A stretch of 64,000 nucleotides of DNA from Hexactinellida sp. DTS-2022 (taxonomy: Eukaryota; Porifera; Hexactinellida), in NCBI GenBank assembly GCA_028753945.1, contig JAPNXP010000015.1, positions 682,001 to 746,000 on the forward strand, read 5' to 3'. How positions within the stretch are numbered: position 1 is the stretch's first letter; each line of letters starts with the position of its first letter. This document shows positions 1-9,810 of this stretch, piece after piece. The notes beneath the pieces were generated by a model, which made no database searches, was not told the DNA's origin, and was given only the letters and a program-made list of their open reading frames with translations. Both the position numbers and the translations under genes were made by a program.

Positions 1-1
1 G

Positions 2-145
2 ATGAGTGATCAGTTTAGGAATGCAGTGGGTGGAAAAGTGGTATTTGCAAGATCGCTTGGACCTAACATAGATAATCGTAGTTATGTCGAGATTCTTGAT
101 GACCAAAACAAAAACATTATTGCTAGTTTATACTCAAACCAATAG
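2..145 (+). CDS. 3' end of an unidentified protein gene (partial)
   Basis: An open frame of 47 codons runs from the window edge to a TAG at 143-145. The first codon in the window is ATG at 2-4, but this is probably an internal methionine because the gene is cut by the edge. The peptide contains FARSLGPNIDNRSYVEIL and ends IIASLYSNQ. It reads like a folded-domain C-terminus rather than random AT-rich sequence, but I do not recognise the family. The codons immediately precede a non-coding spacer of about 380 bp and then a plus-strand gene. Confidence 0.45.
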   Translation: MSDQFRNAVGGKVVFARSLGPNIDNRSYVEILDDQNKNIIASLYSNQ

Positions 146-526
146 AATACAGATCAATTCATTAGTTCCTTTAATTAACTATGATTGCAAGATTGAAGCC
201 TCTCTTATCTTAGTTGCTCGTATTTTGAGTTTCTGAGAGTGAAGGCGCTACAAGCATTTAGAGTCTATTTATATTTCTTTATCTTTGGTTATTCTATCAG
301 CCATTATTTTATTCTATTTCTTAATTAAGTGCAAGTTACTTTGATATTTATTTTCATCTTTATAGAGTGTAAAGGGGTTAAAATTTAAAACTTTATTCCC
401 ACACAGGACACGAATACTTCTACCAACATTTTGGCTATCATAAGGGGCTAAATGTACATAGTATCTGTGATATATATTTGAAGTATAATGGATTATTAGT
501 AGCTTTGTTGATAGCAGTATTGAGAT
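146..526. other. AT-rich spacer
   Basis: No supported gene. It should contain the 3' UTR of the upstream gene and the promoter of the next one. Short ORFs here on the minus strand are low-complexity and unsupported. Confidence 0.5.
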
Positions 527-2166
527 ATGATCAAGAGCAGCCAAGGCTCATCGGCTCGCATTGTAGCAGCAGTTCTCTGCTCGATGCTTGTCATAATACT
601 GATTCTCTACATCCGTCAAACCAACCAATACAGCACGCTACTACGACTGCACCACGGGTCCCAAACTTCTCTGCAAGAGAAGATTATCGATATTGCCAGA
701 CTGAAGAACGAATTGAAAGTTAAGGACTCCCAGTGCACTGCTGAGCTTGAAACTCTCGACAAGGAGGCTTCTGACTGCGAGACGAAGGGGAAATCAATGA
801 AGACGGAGCTTGAAAACACCAAGAAAAAAGCTGTAAGAATATTATTTAAGGCTTTCTTATATATCGGTAGCACCTTTCAATATAAAAACCCGGCTTCACA
901 AAGGTGAAAAAATGACTTTGTCAGTGCCTGAAAGTTACAATAGAAAGGTGTTGGCCGAAATTCCTATAATTAACCTACTGCTATATTTAATTATTATCCA
1001 CTGTATAGGTTCAGTTTGAATCTGAGAAAGGGGAAAATGACGGTGAGTTATACCACACAGTTTGTTCGGTTAGCTAATTAGCACTAGCATTATTGTTGCT
1101 AACTAGCGTCTCTTGCTACTGAGAAGGAGAAGTACACACAGATCCAGGATCAGCTCAAGAAGGAAGCAGACACATGTGCAGCGAATCAGTGAGTAAACAG
1201 CTGGCATAGCTTGCTTATTGTGACGTCATTTATTGAATTCTGTCCTTAGGGAAGATCTTGAAAACAAGTTAAAAGAATGCGTTACCAAACTAGGTAGACT
1301 ATAATTACATAAATAGTGTTACTTATTACTATAATTATATTATATTATACACATATAATCCCAACTTTGAAATTAGGGTCTATAGAGCTAGAGGTCAAAC
1401 AGAAAGAGGCTGAAGCTAAGGTTAGTCACAGTAGAACCTCGTTAGTACGAACACGATTGGTACGAACATTATTTCAGTCCCCTTGAAAACCTTTTCAATA
1501 TAAATAACTTCGGTTAATACGAATTCCTGATAAGGCGAAAACATATTGACGGTCCCCTAGTGTTCGTACTAACGAGGTTGTACTGTATATTTTTAAAGCA
1601 AGGTTACAACCGAATATTTCAATATTCGTTTGACCAAATATCTTTTGTTATTCATATTACGTGATTGGATTAATTATATAATTTATATTACACCCAAACG
1701 GGCCAAACAATCTCTACATATTCTTAAACTATAATAACCTCTGTAAATGTTGATCTAAAATTCTTATTTGTTGGTCACCCGAATATCATAATTCGGCAGA
1801 CCAAAATATTTAGTTTAAGGGTTTTACCTTGAGTTATAAAGTAGAACCTCGTTAGTTTGAGCATCAGGGGATCGTCAAAATGCGTTCGCCTTATCCGGAA
1901 TTCGTATTAACCAGTATCATTTGTATTGAAAAGGCTTTGAAGAGGACTGAAATAGTGTACGTATTAAGTATTAACCAGAATTTCATACTAACGAGGTTCT
2001 ATTGATCCCATACTAACCCCATATTAATCCTATTCAACTATAGAAACCAGAAAGTGAGGTTAAAGTTCCAGCAATCAAATCTAAAGAAATAACAGTTGAG
2101 GAAATCGCAAAGAGTTTGGAAGAGGATACTCTCAAAGTTGATGATTCAGAATCAATGCATCTTTAA
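527..2166 (+). CDS. GOLM1/CASC4-like type II membrane coiled-coil protein (six exons)
   Basis: Exon model 527-832, 1009-1042, 1107-1188, 1250-1293, 1377-1420, 2044-2166. All junctions are GT..AG, phases agree, and the joined frame gives 210 aa with stop TAA at 2164. Residues 11-29 form one hydrophobic signal-anchor segment preceded by a short basic N-terminus, predicting a lumenal C-terminus. Residues about 45-160 are heptad-like coiled coil rich in K, E, Q and L, with regularly spaced cysteines (SQCTAE, SDCETK, DTCAAN, KECVTK). The tail is acidic and ends DDSESMHL. This architecture resembles the Golgi membrane proteins GOLM1/CASC4, but sequence identity is too low to be sure. Two TIR elements sit in the 623-bp last intron, and the fourth intron is only 83 bp. 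Confidence 0.7.
869..960 (+). repeat. Dispersed repeat, AAGGTGTTGG family, copy 1
   Basis: Lies in intron 1 of the coiled-coil gene. It starts CACCTTTCAATATAAAAACC and ends AAAGGTGTTGGCCGAAAT. Its ends are partly complementary (CACCTTTCAATAT against AAGGTG), so it can fold back. The same motif recurs at 15835-15908 and, inverted, at 22004-22077. Confidence 0.55.
1429..1585. mobile_element. MITE family A (CAGTAGAACCTCGTTAGTAC)
   Basis: A 157-bp element in intron 5 of the coiled-coil gene. The left end CAGTAGAACCTCGTTAGTAC is matched inverted at the right end (GTACTAACGAGGTTGTACTG). There is no coding capacity. The internal motif CCGGATAAGGCGAA-like (here CTGATAAGGCGAA) recurs in the other family A copies. 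Terminal CAGT..ACTG with TA flanks in better copies suggests a pogo/Tc1-mariner superfamily non-autonomous element. Confidence 0.75.
1840..2004. mobile_element. MITE family A, second copy in the same intron
   Basis: Begins AGTAGAACCTCGTTAGTTTG and ends ACTAACGAGGTTCTATTG. It shows the same internal order as the 1429 copy (GTCAAAATGCGTTCGCCTT, then CCGGAATTCGTATTAACC). It is diverged at one terminal base and stands 39 bp before the last exon of the coiled-coil gene. Confidence 0.7.
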
Positions 2167-2862
2167 TCTAGACCTGGTTGTTGCCAACTATCCAGATATA
2201 ATTGAATTTATATTAGTCTTCGTTTATACTACTGTGCAGTGTGTTTTGTGTTGTTTACTTACTAATATATTAAGTTTATACAGAAAATGTATACTCTGGT
2301 TAATTTAATTCCGGTTGCGATATTGTGTATTGTACGGAGCTACTTATTGGCTAAGTTATAAGTTGCTTCAAGTATGCAAATACGTAATACACACTTGGAC
2401 AGAAAATGCTAATCATTTGTTTGTTTGGCCCTACGCTTGCCTTTCCTATACAGTAGACTTGTAGTACGAATTCCAGGGGACTAGGGTATTAGACAAAAAA
2501 GGTATTTGAACGCCACATATCTGCAACTTTAGACTAACTTCGATGCTTCATGTCTCAACATATACTAACTATATAATTTCTAATCAGAAAGAGGGTCAGG
2601 ATCGTTGGCTTATAAATTTTTATCTATCCCTATCACGATCCTGGAAAAGGATCGAGAGATTCTAATGCCCTAGAGGGGAGCGTCGAAATCTGTTCCCCTT
2701 ATCTAGGATCTTATTAACAAGGTGTCACAAAGTATTTTAAAAATTTAAAAGGTTTCCGAAGCATTTGAAATGCTGTAATTAATTAAAATGCTATATTATC
2801 TAAACATAACGGCTTCAATTTACAATAATATAATATTGCTGCAATAGACTAACTAAGTAGAT
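2167..2862. other. Spacer with decayed MITE A sequence
   Basis: Between the coiled-coil gene and eS4. About 2450-2725 holds eroded family A sequence (TACAGTAGACTTGTAGTACG and, further right, TTCCCCTTATCTAGGATC). The short ORF near 2096-2308 mostly overlaps the real last exon in another frame. Otherwise nothing recognised. Confidence 0.45.
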
Positions 2863-3672
2863 ATGACTCGCGGCCCCAAAAAGCATTTGAAGCGCCTGAA
2901 CGCTCCGAGACGTTGGATGTTAGACAAACTGAGCGGAAACTTTGCTCCTAAGCCATCTAGCGGCCCGCACAAAACCCGGGAATGTCTCCCTCTGATAATC
3001 CTATTGAGGAACCGACTCAAATACGCTCTCACCTATAACGAGGCTAAGAAAATACTCAAAGGGAGAAACCTCAAAGTAGACGGCAAGGTTCGTACCGAGG
3101 TGAAGTACCCTACCGGTCTCATGGACGTTATAAGCATACCGAAGACTAAACAGATGTTCCGTCTCCTCTATGACGTAAAGGGTCGCTACATCCTACACCA
3201 GATCGGTGAGGAGGAGAGCAGATACAAACTAGGGCGTGTCAAGAAGGTGGGCACAGGCCCGAAGGGTATACACTATATAGTGACTCATGACGGTCGCACA
3301 TTTAGATATCCCAACCCAGATATAAAGCTGAGCGACACAGTCAAAATAGACCTCAAGGATTATAAAATCACCGACTTTATCAAGTTTGACATAGGCGCAT
3401 TAGTGATGGCTACAGGTGGGCGTAACTTGGGTAGAATCGGTATAATTACCAACCGCGAAAAGCACCAAGGTTCATTCGATATTATCCACGTGAAGGACTT
3501 CACACAGCAGACATTTGCTACTCGCATGTCTAACGTGTTTGTAATCGGAAAGGAGAAGAACCCATGGGTGTCTCTGCCTAAGGGGAAGGGAGTGCGTCTC
3601 ACCATAATGGAGGAGAGGAACAGACGCCTAGCTGAGAAGGTAAAGCAGACTAACCCCTCTCTGAGTAGCTAA
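2863..3672 (+). CDS. RPS4: Small-subunit ribosomal protein eS4 (RPS4)
   Basis: A single uninterrupted frame of 269 aa beginning [15 protein letters not shown], close to the usual eukaryotic length of about 263. It carries the eS4 hallmarks: [11 protein letters not shown] and RNRLKYALT in the S4-like N-terminus, [10 protein letters not shown] in the middle, and a KOW-type region around [19 protein letters not shown] with HPGSFD-like HQGSFD, then [20 protein letters not shown] near the end. It belongs to the 40S body and contacts rRNA. The ATG at 2863 is the family start and no intron interrupts the frame. A polyadenylation signal AATAAA lies at 3979-3984, only 78 bp before the next gene's ATG, showing how tightly genes are packed. 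Confidence 0.97.
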   Translation: MTRGPKKHLKRLNAPRRWMLDKLSGNFAPKPSSGPHKTRECLPLIILLRNRLKYALTYNEAKKILKGRNLKVDGKVRTEVKYPTGLMDVISIPKTKQMFRLLYDVKGRYILHQIGEEESRYKLGRVKKVGTGPKGIHYIVTHDGRTFRYPNPDIKLSDTVKIDLKDYKITDFIKFDIGALVMATGGRNLGRIGIITNREKHQGSFDIIHVKDFTQQTFATRMSNVFVIGKEKNPWVSLPKGKGVRLTIMEERNRRLAEKVKQTNPSLSS

Positions 3673-4056
3673 TGTATTCGCTATAGTGCGCTAGGTAATC
3701 TGTATTAGTATATTTGTAGACGTTTGTAGTGGGTGTTTGTTCGAGCATTCTATTAGTATTAGACATTATGATTTGTGTGTTATGTTGATAGAGGTAGGGA
3801 AACTCAAACGTAGGTAACGCAAAATCCCGAAAATTCGACACCCCCTCTTGAAGTCACGCTTTTTTTTAACCGTATTGTCTTACAAAAGTAATGTATTTCA
3901 CATTGGTTATAACTAACTCCCCCCCCCCCTTTGTAAACGTTTGAACGACCTCTAAGTGTCGTTGATATATATGTAAGCAATAAACATTGGGTTACAATAT
4001 AGAATTAATACAAACTTCAACTGCTATATTCATTTTAATTGAGAGTTTAAGTTGGG
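3673..4056. other. eS4 3' UTR and HtrA2 promoter region
   Basis: Contains a run of ten C near 3920 and the AATAAA at 3979. A minus-strand 63-codon ORF here has no supporting features. Confidence 0.5.
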
Positions 4057-5181
4057 ATGTTCGGCCGTTTGAGTAGAGTACTATACGCTGGGTCAGTTCG
4101 CTATCCACTCAGTAGGAGGCTGGCTCTCCCGGGGCTAGCCATGGCCCTCTCCCTCTACTGCTACTCCCGCAAGAAGAGGTCCCCTGTCCCGATATCGATA
4201 GCACTGTGTACCGACAAGACAGAGAGCCTCAGAGGGAGAATGAACTTCCTGGCTGACGTGTGTGACCGTGTCCTGCCTAGTGTTGTGTACATAGAGTCCA
4301 GGGGCTCTGGTAACACCATGATGGCCCATACAGAGTCGGGGGGCTCTGGGTTTATAATACAGAAGGACGGACTTGTGTTGACAAACGCGCATGTGACTGG
4401 AGGCGCCAAATCGGTAAGTGTGCGCCTTCACGACAAGAGGAAGGTTAAGGGCCTGGTTGTTGCTATCGACCAGCTTAAGGACTTGGCTCTGATTCAGTTG
4501 AATATCGGGTCTTCCCTCCCGGCCCTGAAACTGGTGTCCACAGAGGATTTGAGGGCCGGGGAAATGGTGCTGGCGCTAGGCTCGCCTCTCCGCTTGACTA
4601 ACACAATAACTTCTGGCATCGTCAGTCAGACCAATAGGCGTAGCGACGAGTTGGGACTGAAAGGGGAAATGAATTATATTCAGACGGACGCCGCTATTAT
4701 TTCCGGAAACTCAGGGGGTCCCCTAGTTAACCTGGACGGAGAAGCTATTGGGATAAACACACTGACCGCAGGGCCAGGGGTCTCATTCGCGATTCCGTCT
4801 GATTACGCAATAAAGATGCTAGAAAAGCTCCATTCTAAGAATATTTCTCTGAAACCTAAGTATTACCTAGGTGTGCAGATGGTGTCGCTAACGCCTCAAA
4901 TGATACAGACAATCCTACAACGGACTGCGGACCTGTTTCCCAGTGACGTCACTGAGGGGGTGCTAATCGCTTCAGTGCACTCGCACAGTCCTGCTAACTC
5001 GGCCGGGCTGCAGAGAGGAGATGTGATTACTCAGGTCAACGGACAGACTGTGTATTCTGCAGGGGAAGTTCTTCAGAATATCCCAAAGGGGAAATCTCTG
5101 AAACTTAAAATTATACGAAGGAACATGAACTCCCCTATTATTATTTCAGTGTCACCAGAGTTAGTTGATTGGGTCGACTGA
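4057..5181 (+). CDS. HTRA2: Mitochondrial serine protease HtrA2/Omi
   Basis: An intronless 374-aa protein. The N-terminus (MFGRLSRVLYAGSVRYPLSR) is Arg-rich and lacks acids, as in a mitochondrial presequence, and is followed by a hydrophobic stretch (residues 22-35). The trypsin-like domain has the catalytic triad His112 (LTNAHV), Asp142 (LKDLAL) and Ser219 (SGNSGGP), with the oxyanion-loop context intact, so it should be active. A single C-terminal PDZ domain covers about residues 268-368 (YYLGVQM start, GLQRGDVITQVNGQ). One PDZ domain and the membrane segment fit HtrA2 of the intermembrane space, which handles protein quality control and apoptosis. No AVPS-type IAP-binding tetrapeptide is visible after the hydrophobic segment. 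Confidence 0.93.
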   Translation: MFGRLSRVLYAGSVRYPLSRRLALPGLAMALSLYCYSRKKRSPVPISIALCTDKTESLRGRMNFLADVCDRVLPSVVYIESRGSGNTMMAHTESGGSGFIIQKDGLVLTNAHVTGGAKSVSVRLHDKRKVKGLVVAIDQLKDLALIQLNIGSSLPALKLVSTEDLRAGEMVLALGSPLRLTNTITSGIVSQTNRRSDELGLKGEMNYIQTDAAIISGNSGGPLVNLDGEAIGINTLTAGPGVSFAIPSDYAIKMLEKLHSKNISLKPKYYLGVQMVSLTPQMIQTILQRTADLFPSDVTEGVLIASVHSHSPANSAGLQRGDVITQVNGQTVYSAGEVLQNIPKGKSLKLKIIRRNMNSPIIISVSPELVDWVD

Positions 5182-5757
5182 AGTTATTTGTTAATGATTT
5201 TAATTTGCAATGATGTTCTTTTAATTTAGAACGGATTGTACAAGTAAGCAGCTAATTTCCTGTTTTAATATAATTTCAACTACAAATTAGTTGCTACTGC
5301 GGAGTGCACAAATAATACCATTTTATGAACTAATCGGTAATTAATTAATTAAATAATAGTTGGCAAAACTTCCGAGTAGTTTACTATAAGAAGTTAGTAC
5401 TTAGTATTAATTAATTAACCGAGAACTTTGAATGAACCATGCATTATCGATGTAATTACGAACAATCAATTCTCGTGACTCTAGTTAAAGGTTTTGATTA
5501 GATTTGTTCGAACTTTTTGTGGTATTATCTACACAGCACCTTTAAATGTTTACATGCAAATAGTACATAGTTCTCAAAGTATAATGTCCATTTTGTATTT
5601 ATTCTATGAAACGATTATTTACGTAGAGAAATGCTTTGTATATTCGTATAAAAACAATAGATCGGCCTAGTTGAAAATCCGTTTACAGTTAATCAGTCAT
5701 TTACCAAACTTGTTTTATAGTTCTCTCACTGCAGCGCATACCACTTACTAGATTAAA
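5182..5757. other. AT-rich intergenic region
   Basis: No gene seen. Repeated TTAATTAATTAA-type tracts occur near 5340 and 5407. It presumably holds the 3' UTR of HtrA2 and the promoter of the phosphatase gene. Confidence 0.5.
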
Positions 5758-8700
5758 ATGAGATTTTTAAGAACACGCAACTGCAACTTGGGTCTCTTCC
5801 TACTCGTGTTCCTCTCTTCCCTATGCGTGTCAAGTGCCTCTCTTCAGCTGGCACTAAGTGTAGACAGCTCACTGAACTACACGTACGTATTCAGCCCGTC
5901 ACTTGACAATACCTATTTGCGATATATTAGCAATGAGTCGAGCTATTTACGAATTGAGTGTTTGCCTGTTGGAAATATGAGCAATGTAACTATCAACTGT
6001 AAATCACAAACCAATAATACTTGTCCTGGCAAAGTCACGAATTTGAGAATTCTATCTCTCAACTTATCGCAAGAATTCCAATACAACTACACTTGTATTT
6101 CTAATTCAAATAATATCACAGTTGAGCTTGTACTAGGCTATCGACCTATCATTTATAAGAGCAACGATTCTACTCTATTTGTGGCTGAAAATGATACACT
6201 GGTGCTACAGGTCGAAGTGTATTCTCTCCCAGAGTCTACTATACAGTGGAATTTCAGCTCATTAGTTGGTTTCAATGGAAGCACTACAAGAAATGTGTTA
6301 CTCATAGACTCGTTCAGTGGGGACCTAGAAGGCAATTATACGATTGTAGCTAATAATACGCTCGGTTCCACCAATGCTACTTATCAAGTTAGATTGGGAC
6401 AGCCTCCTATTATTTCTCCCAGTAATGATTCTGTTTTATTTGTAGCTGAAAACCAAGAATTGATCTTGCATGTTTTTGTCTCATCTGAGTACAGTTTGCA
6501 ATGGAATTTTAGTTCAATTGCTGCTTACACTGGTCTAACTAACCAAACTATTTTAAATATTTATCCTTTCACTAGTGAGTTCGCTGGTTATTATACGGTA
6601 GTAGTTACTAACCGTTTCGGGTCTGACTCATTTTCTTTTAATGTGAATATCGGCTCGGCCCCTATAATTTCGCAGAATGAATCAATACTTTATGCTAGGG
6701 AATTCTTGGCTGTGACTCTGTTGGTAGAAATATTTTCTACTCCTATGCCCTCCTCTGTTACATGGTTCTTTAACTCCAAAGAGATTAGCCAATCCTCTAT
6801 AGACTATGCTCTCTCTCATTCTAACACGAATCTTACAATTCGGAATATCACGCGAAATCTAACAGGTATTTATACCATTCGAGTCATCAATCAATTCAAC
6901 CAGACCGATAGTTCATTTGAAGTTAGGATTGGAAATATCCCAGTGAGTTCTGTTGAGAATACAAATCTAACTTACGTCACTAACTCTTCAGTCCCCCTGG
7001 TATGTAGATTCACAGCTGATCCACCAGTTCAGAATTTAAGCTGTCAAATGTGGTATTTCAACACCATACAGCTCTGTGATACCCGCTATGACGTCATCAA
7101 CACTTCTCTAACCATTCCACATGTCCAGTTGTCAGACGCAGGTGTGTACACCTGTAAGCCTGCTAACTTGTACGGCAGTACAAGTATACAGTTTAACCTT
7201 ACTATTCATTCTCCCCCACTCTTTATAACCACTGGTGATACGAGACTCATAACGCGACGGGACAACAAGCCATTCTATATAACCTGCATTGCAGAGGGTA
7301 TCCCAACGCCCATAATAGAATGGCTCTTTAACAATACACTTTTAACTGAAGGCATAGCAGTTACAAACGTACTGAATCGGACTAATAGTACTCTGACAGT
7401 TGACAAACCTGAGAACGCTAATTACACTTGTCGAGCTATCTCCAACATAACCACTAGTCCCGGTAACATAGAGCTATACTCCATAGCCTATAACTACACC
7501 GTCATTGTCATACTCCCTATCCCATATGTGCCCCCTGTGCTCAGTCACCTGGCACAGAGCTTCGTATTCACGGCTCTCTTCTGCATAGCGCTCCTGGTCC
7601 TGGCGTGTCTCGCAGTGGCGATGGCCATCGCGTGTCTGCTGCAAGATAGGTTCCGTACCGTTAAGATAGTGGAGCTAAACCCAAACGCGGAAATAGCAGA
7701 GAACATGGAAATGACGATCTTACACCCGACCGACAAGTTCCAGACAATAGTCCCTAAGGAGTACGCTATGATAGACTCTCTCAGCGAGTCAGGCATCGTG
7801 TTGGACACCAAAGTGCGAGAAATCGCAAAGTACATTGAGAGTCTCAAGGCTAACGACAAGCTAGGGTTTTCTGACCAGTATGAGCAGATCCGTCGCTTAT
7901 CCGACGAGCATGTCGCCTCTAATGGAGAGATGCAGGGAAATAGGAGTAAGAACAGGTACAACAATATATTCTGCTTTGACCACTCGCGAGTAAAGCTGAC
8001 TCCGCTTGACGATACACACAATGATTTCATCCATGCCAACTTCGTTAACGGATTCAACAGTGAAAAGGAGTACATCGCAGCACAGGGACCACTGGAAAAC
8101 ACCGTGGATGACTTCTGGCGTATGATATGGGAGTACAGATGTTGCACCATTGTAATGCTGACAAAGTGTATGGAGAATCTTAAGAGGAAGTGTGCCATGT
8201 ATTGGGTGGAGGAGGGACGCACTGTTTTCTTTCAAATCGCGGTTACTCACACTTCAAGTTTGCATCTAGTTGACTATTCCATCATCAAGCTGAGTATTAT
8301 CCCCGAGGATTATACAGGAGAGAAGTTGGAAGTTAGTTTATTCCAGTTCGTATCGTGGCCGGATTTCGGAACCCCGGATAGTCCAGCCGCCCTCCTCCAC
8401 TTCAGAAACAGAGTGAGAGAGCACCACCCGTACCACGCCACTAGTCCTATGGTAGTGCACTGCAGCGCGGGCGTGGGCAGGTCCGGCACATTCATATCGC
8501 TCGACATAGAGCTGCAGAGAGCCGCGATGGAGGATAAGATAAACCCGTTTACGCGCGTGCTCGAGCTGAGGAAGGATAGGAACTTTATGGTGCAAACCGA
8601 GAGTCAGTATATCTTCCTGCACGACGCTATTTTAGAGGGAGTTTTGTTTGGCTACGAAGACACACCGGTTAGTGAGCTACCATTGCTAATCGAGAATTTA

Positions 8701-9549
8701 TACAAACTAGACGAAGAGGCTGCTAAGACCGGATTCGAGTTGGACTTCAAAGCCCTCACTTCTGGGAAGATCGACACGAGACAGTTTTCAGATGGCAATC
8801 TGCCTGTTAATTTCGCGAAAAATCGCAACACACAAATCATTCCCTTCAATAAAAACCGCGTAAAACTAACAATGACTCCTGGAGTGGACGGGTCTGATTA
8901 CATCAACGCTAGTATGATCGACAGCTACGCTTTTAGGAATGTTTTCATCGCAACACAGGCTCCAATGGATTCCACGATTTGCGATTTTTGGCGAATGGTT
9001 TTCGAGCGCAATGTCCAGACAATAATAATGCTGTGTAACTTGAGAGAACATAATATTGACGTCTGTGCGAAATATTGGCCCGAAATGGGAGACATCCTAG
9101 ATTTGGAGCCTGTTACAGTCACGAATGAAGGAGAGAACCAAACCGAAGATTTAATGATTATCGAGCGAGACCTGAAAGTTGAGTACAAAAAGCTAAAATC
9201 TTCTCGCACCATCAAGCACTACAATTTCTTCGGTTGGTATGATAACAGATTTCCAGAGGATTTGAATGGGCTAATAGAACTATTGGATATCGCCAATGAA
9301 CGAAATAGCGAAGACAAACGGGCTCCAATTATCGTGCATTGTACCACGGGCGTGGGACGCACTGGGGTATTCCTTGCCCTCTACAACTCAGTTGAACAAG
9401 CGACGTTTGAAGAGTGCGTAAATCTCTTCTATGTAATTAAAAAACTTCGGTTACAGCGGGTTCACAGTGTTCAGTCACAACAGCAGTACGAGTTTTCTTA
9501 CCAAACTCTTGTTGAGTGTTTGCGAGCCATCGAGGAGAAGGACATTTGA
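5758..9549 (+). CDS. Receptor-type protein tyrosine phosphatase with Ig-like ectodomain and two PTP domains
   Basis: An intronless 1263-aa protein. A signal peptide lies at about 1-27. The ectodomain, heavily dotted with N-X-S/T sites, carries roughly five Ig-like units. Only the last two keep the cysteine pair (for example VPLVCRF with GVYTCKP). One transmembrane helix is near 597-628. PTP domain D1 has the phosphotyrosine loop KNRYNN, WPD loop W867-P-D869 and P-loop HCSAGVGRSG (901-910, catalytic Cys902), so it should be active. D2 keeps HCTTGVGRTG (Cys1195), but the WPD loop reads WYD (1160-1162) and the recognition Tyr is replaced in KNRNTQ. D2 is therefore likely weak or regulatory, as in LAR/PTPsigma-type receptors. 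The absence of any intron in a gene this long is unusual for an animal. Confidence 0.93.
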   Translation: MRFLRTRNCNLGLFLLVFLSSLCVSSASLQLALSVDSSLNYTYVFSPSLDNTYLRYISNESSYLRIECLPVGNMSNVTINCKSQTNNTCPGKVTNLRILSLNLSQEFQYNYTCISNSNNITVELVLGYRPIIYKSNDSTLFVAENDTLVLQVEVYSLPESTIQWNFSSLVGFNGSTTRNVLLIDSFSGDLEGNYTIVANNTLGSTNATYQVRLGQPPIISPSNDSVLFVAENQELILHVFVSSEYSLQWNFSSIAAYTGLTNQTILNIYPFTSEFAGYYTVVVTNRFGSDSFSFNVNIGSAPIISQNESILYAREFLAVTLLVEIFSTPMPSSVTWFFNSKEISQSSIDYALSHSNTNLTIRNITRNLTGIYTIRVINQFNQTDSSFEVRIGNIPVSSVENTNLTYVTNSSVPLVCRFTADPPVQNLSCQMWYFNTIQLCDTRYDVINTSLTIPHVQLSDAGVYTCKPANLYGSTSIQFNLTIHSPPLFITTGDTRLITRRDNKPFYITCIAEGIPTPIIEWLFNNTLLTEGIAVTNVLNRTNSTLTVDKPENANYTCRAISNITTSPGNIELYSIAYNYTVIVILPIPYVPPVLSHLAQSFVFTALFCIALLVLACLAVAMAIACLLQDRFRTVKIVELNPNAEIAENMEMTILHPTDKFQTIVPKEYAMIDSLSESGIVLDTKVREIAKYIESLKANDKLGFSDQYEQIRRLSDEHVASNGEMQGNRSKNRYNNIFCFDHSRVKLTPLDDTHNDFIHANFVNGFNSEKEYIAAQGPLENTVDDFWRMIWEYRCCTIVMLTKCMENLKRKCAMYWVEEGRTVFFQIAVTHTSSLHLVDYSIIKLSIIPEDYTGEKLEVSLFQFVSWPDFGTPDSPAALLHFRNRVREHHPYHATSPMVVHCSAGVGRSGTFISLDIELQRAAMEDKINPFTRVLELRKDRNFMVQTESQYIFLHDAILEGVLFGYEDTPVSELPLLIENLYKLDEEAAKTGFELDFKALTSGKIDTRQFSDGNLPVNFAKNRNTQIIPFNKNRVKLTMTPGVDGSDYINASMIDSYAFRNVFIATQAPMDSTICDFWRMVFERNVQTIIMLCNLREHNIDVCAKYWPEMGDILDLEPVTVTNEGENQTEDLMIIERDLKVEYKKLKSSRTIKHYNFFGWYDNRFPEDLNGLIELLDIANERNSEDKRAPIIVHCTTGVGRTGVFLALYNSVEQATFEECVNLFYVIKKLRLQRVHSVQSQQQYEFSYQTLVECLRAIEEKDI

Positions 9550-9810
9550 CCAGCATTCACATTCTAGAAAGTTATTTATTTAATACCGAGGAATTACCTG
9601 TAAAGCGGTTCGTTTGTCTACGTGACTTCTTAAACAGAGCTCTTTTATTCAAGACATTAATGTTAACAACGAGTGGTGTTAATTCAGCTTATACTTCAGT
9701 TATGTAATATTCTTTTAACGCCAATTAACTATTTGAGCTATTCTTACTCTATTTAAATTATTAAGTTTTATAAAATCCGTCAGTTTTTATACTACCGTAT
9801 ACATGACACT

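Noticed and set aside
7545..8250. Minus-strand ORFs of 225 and 117 codons
   Set aside because: Antisense shadows of the phosphatase D1 domain, which is unambiguous on the plus strand.
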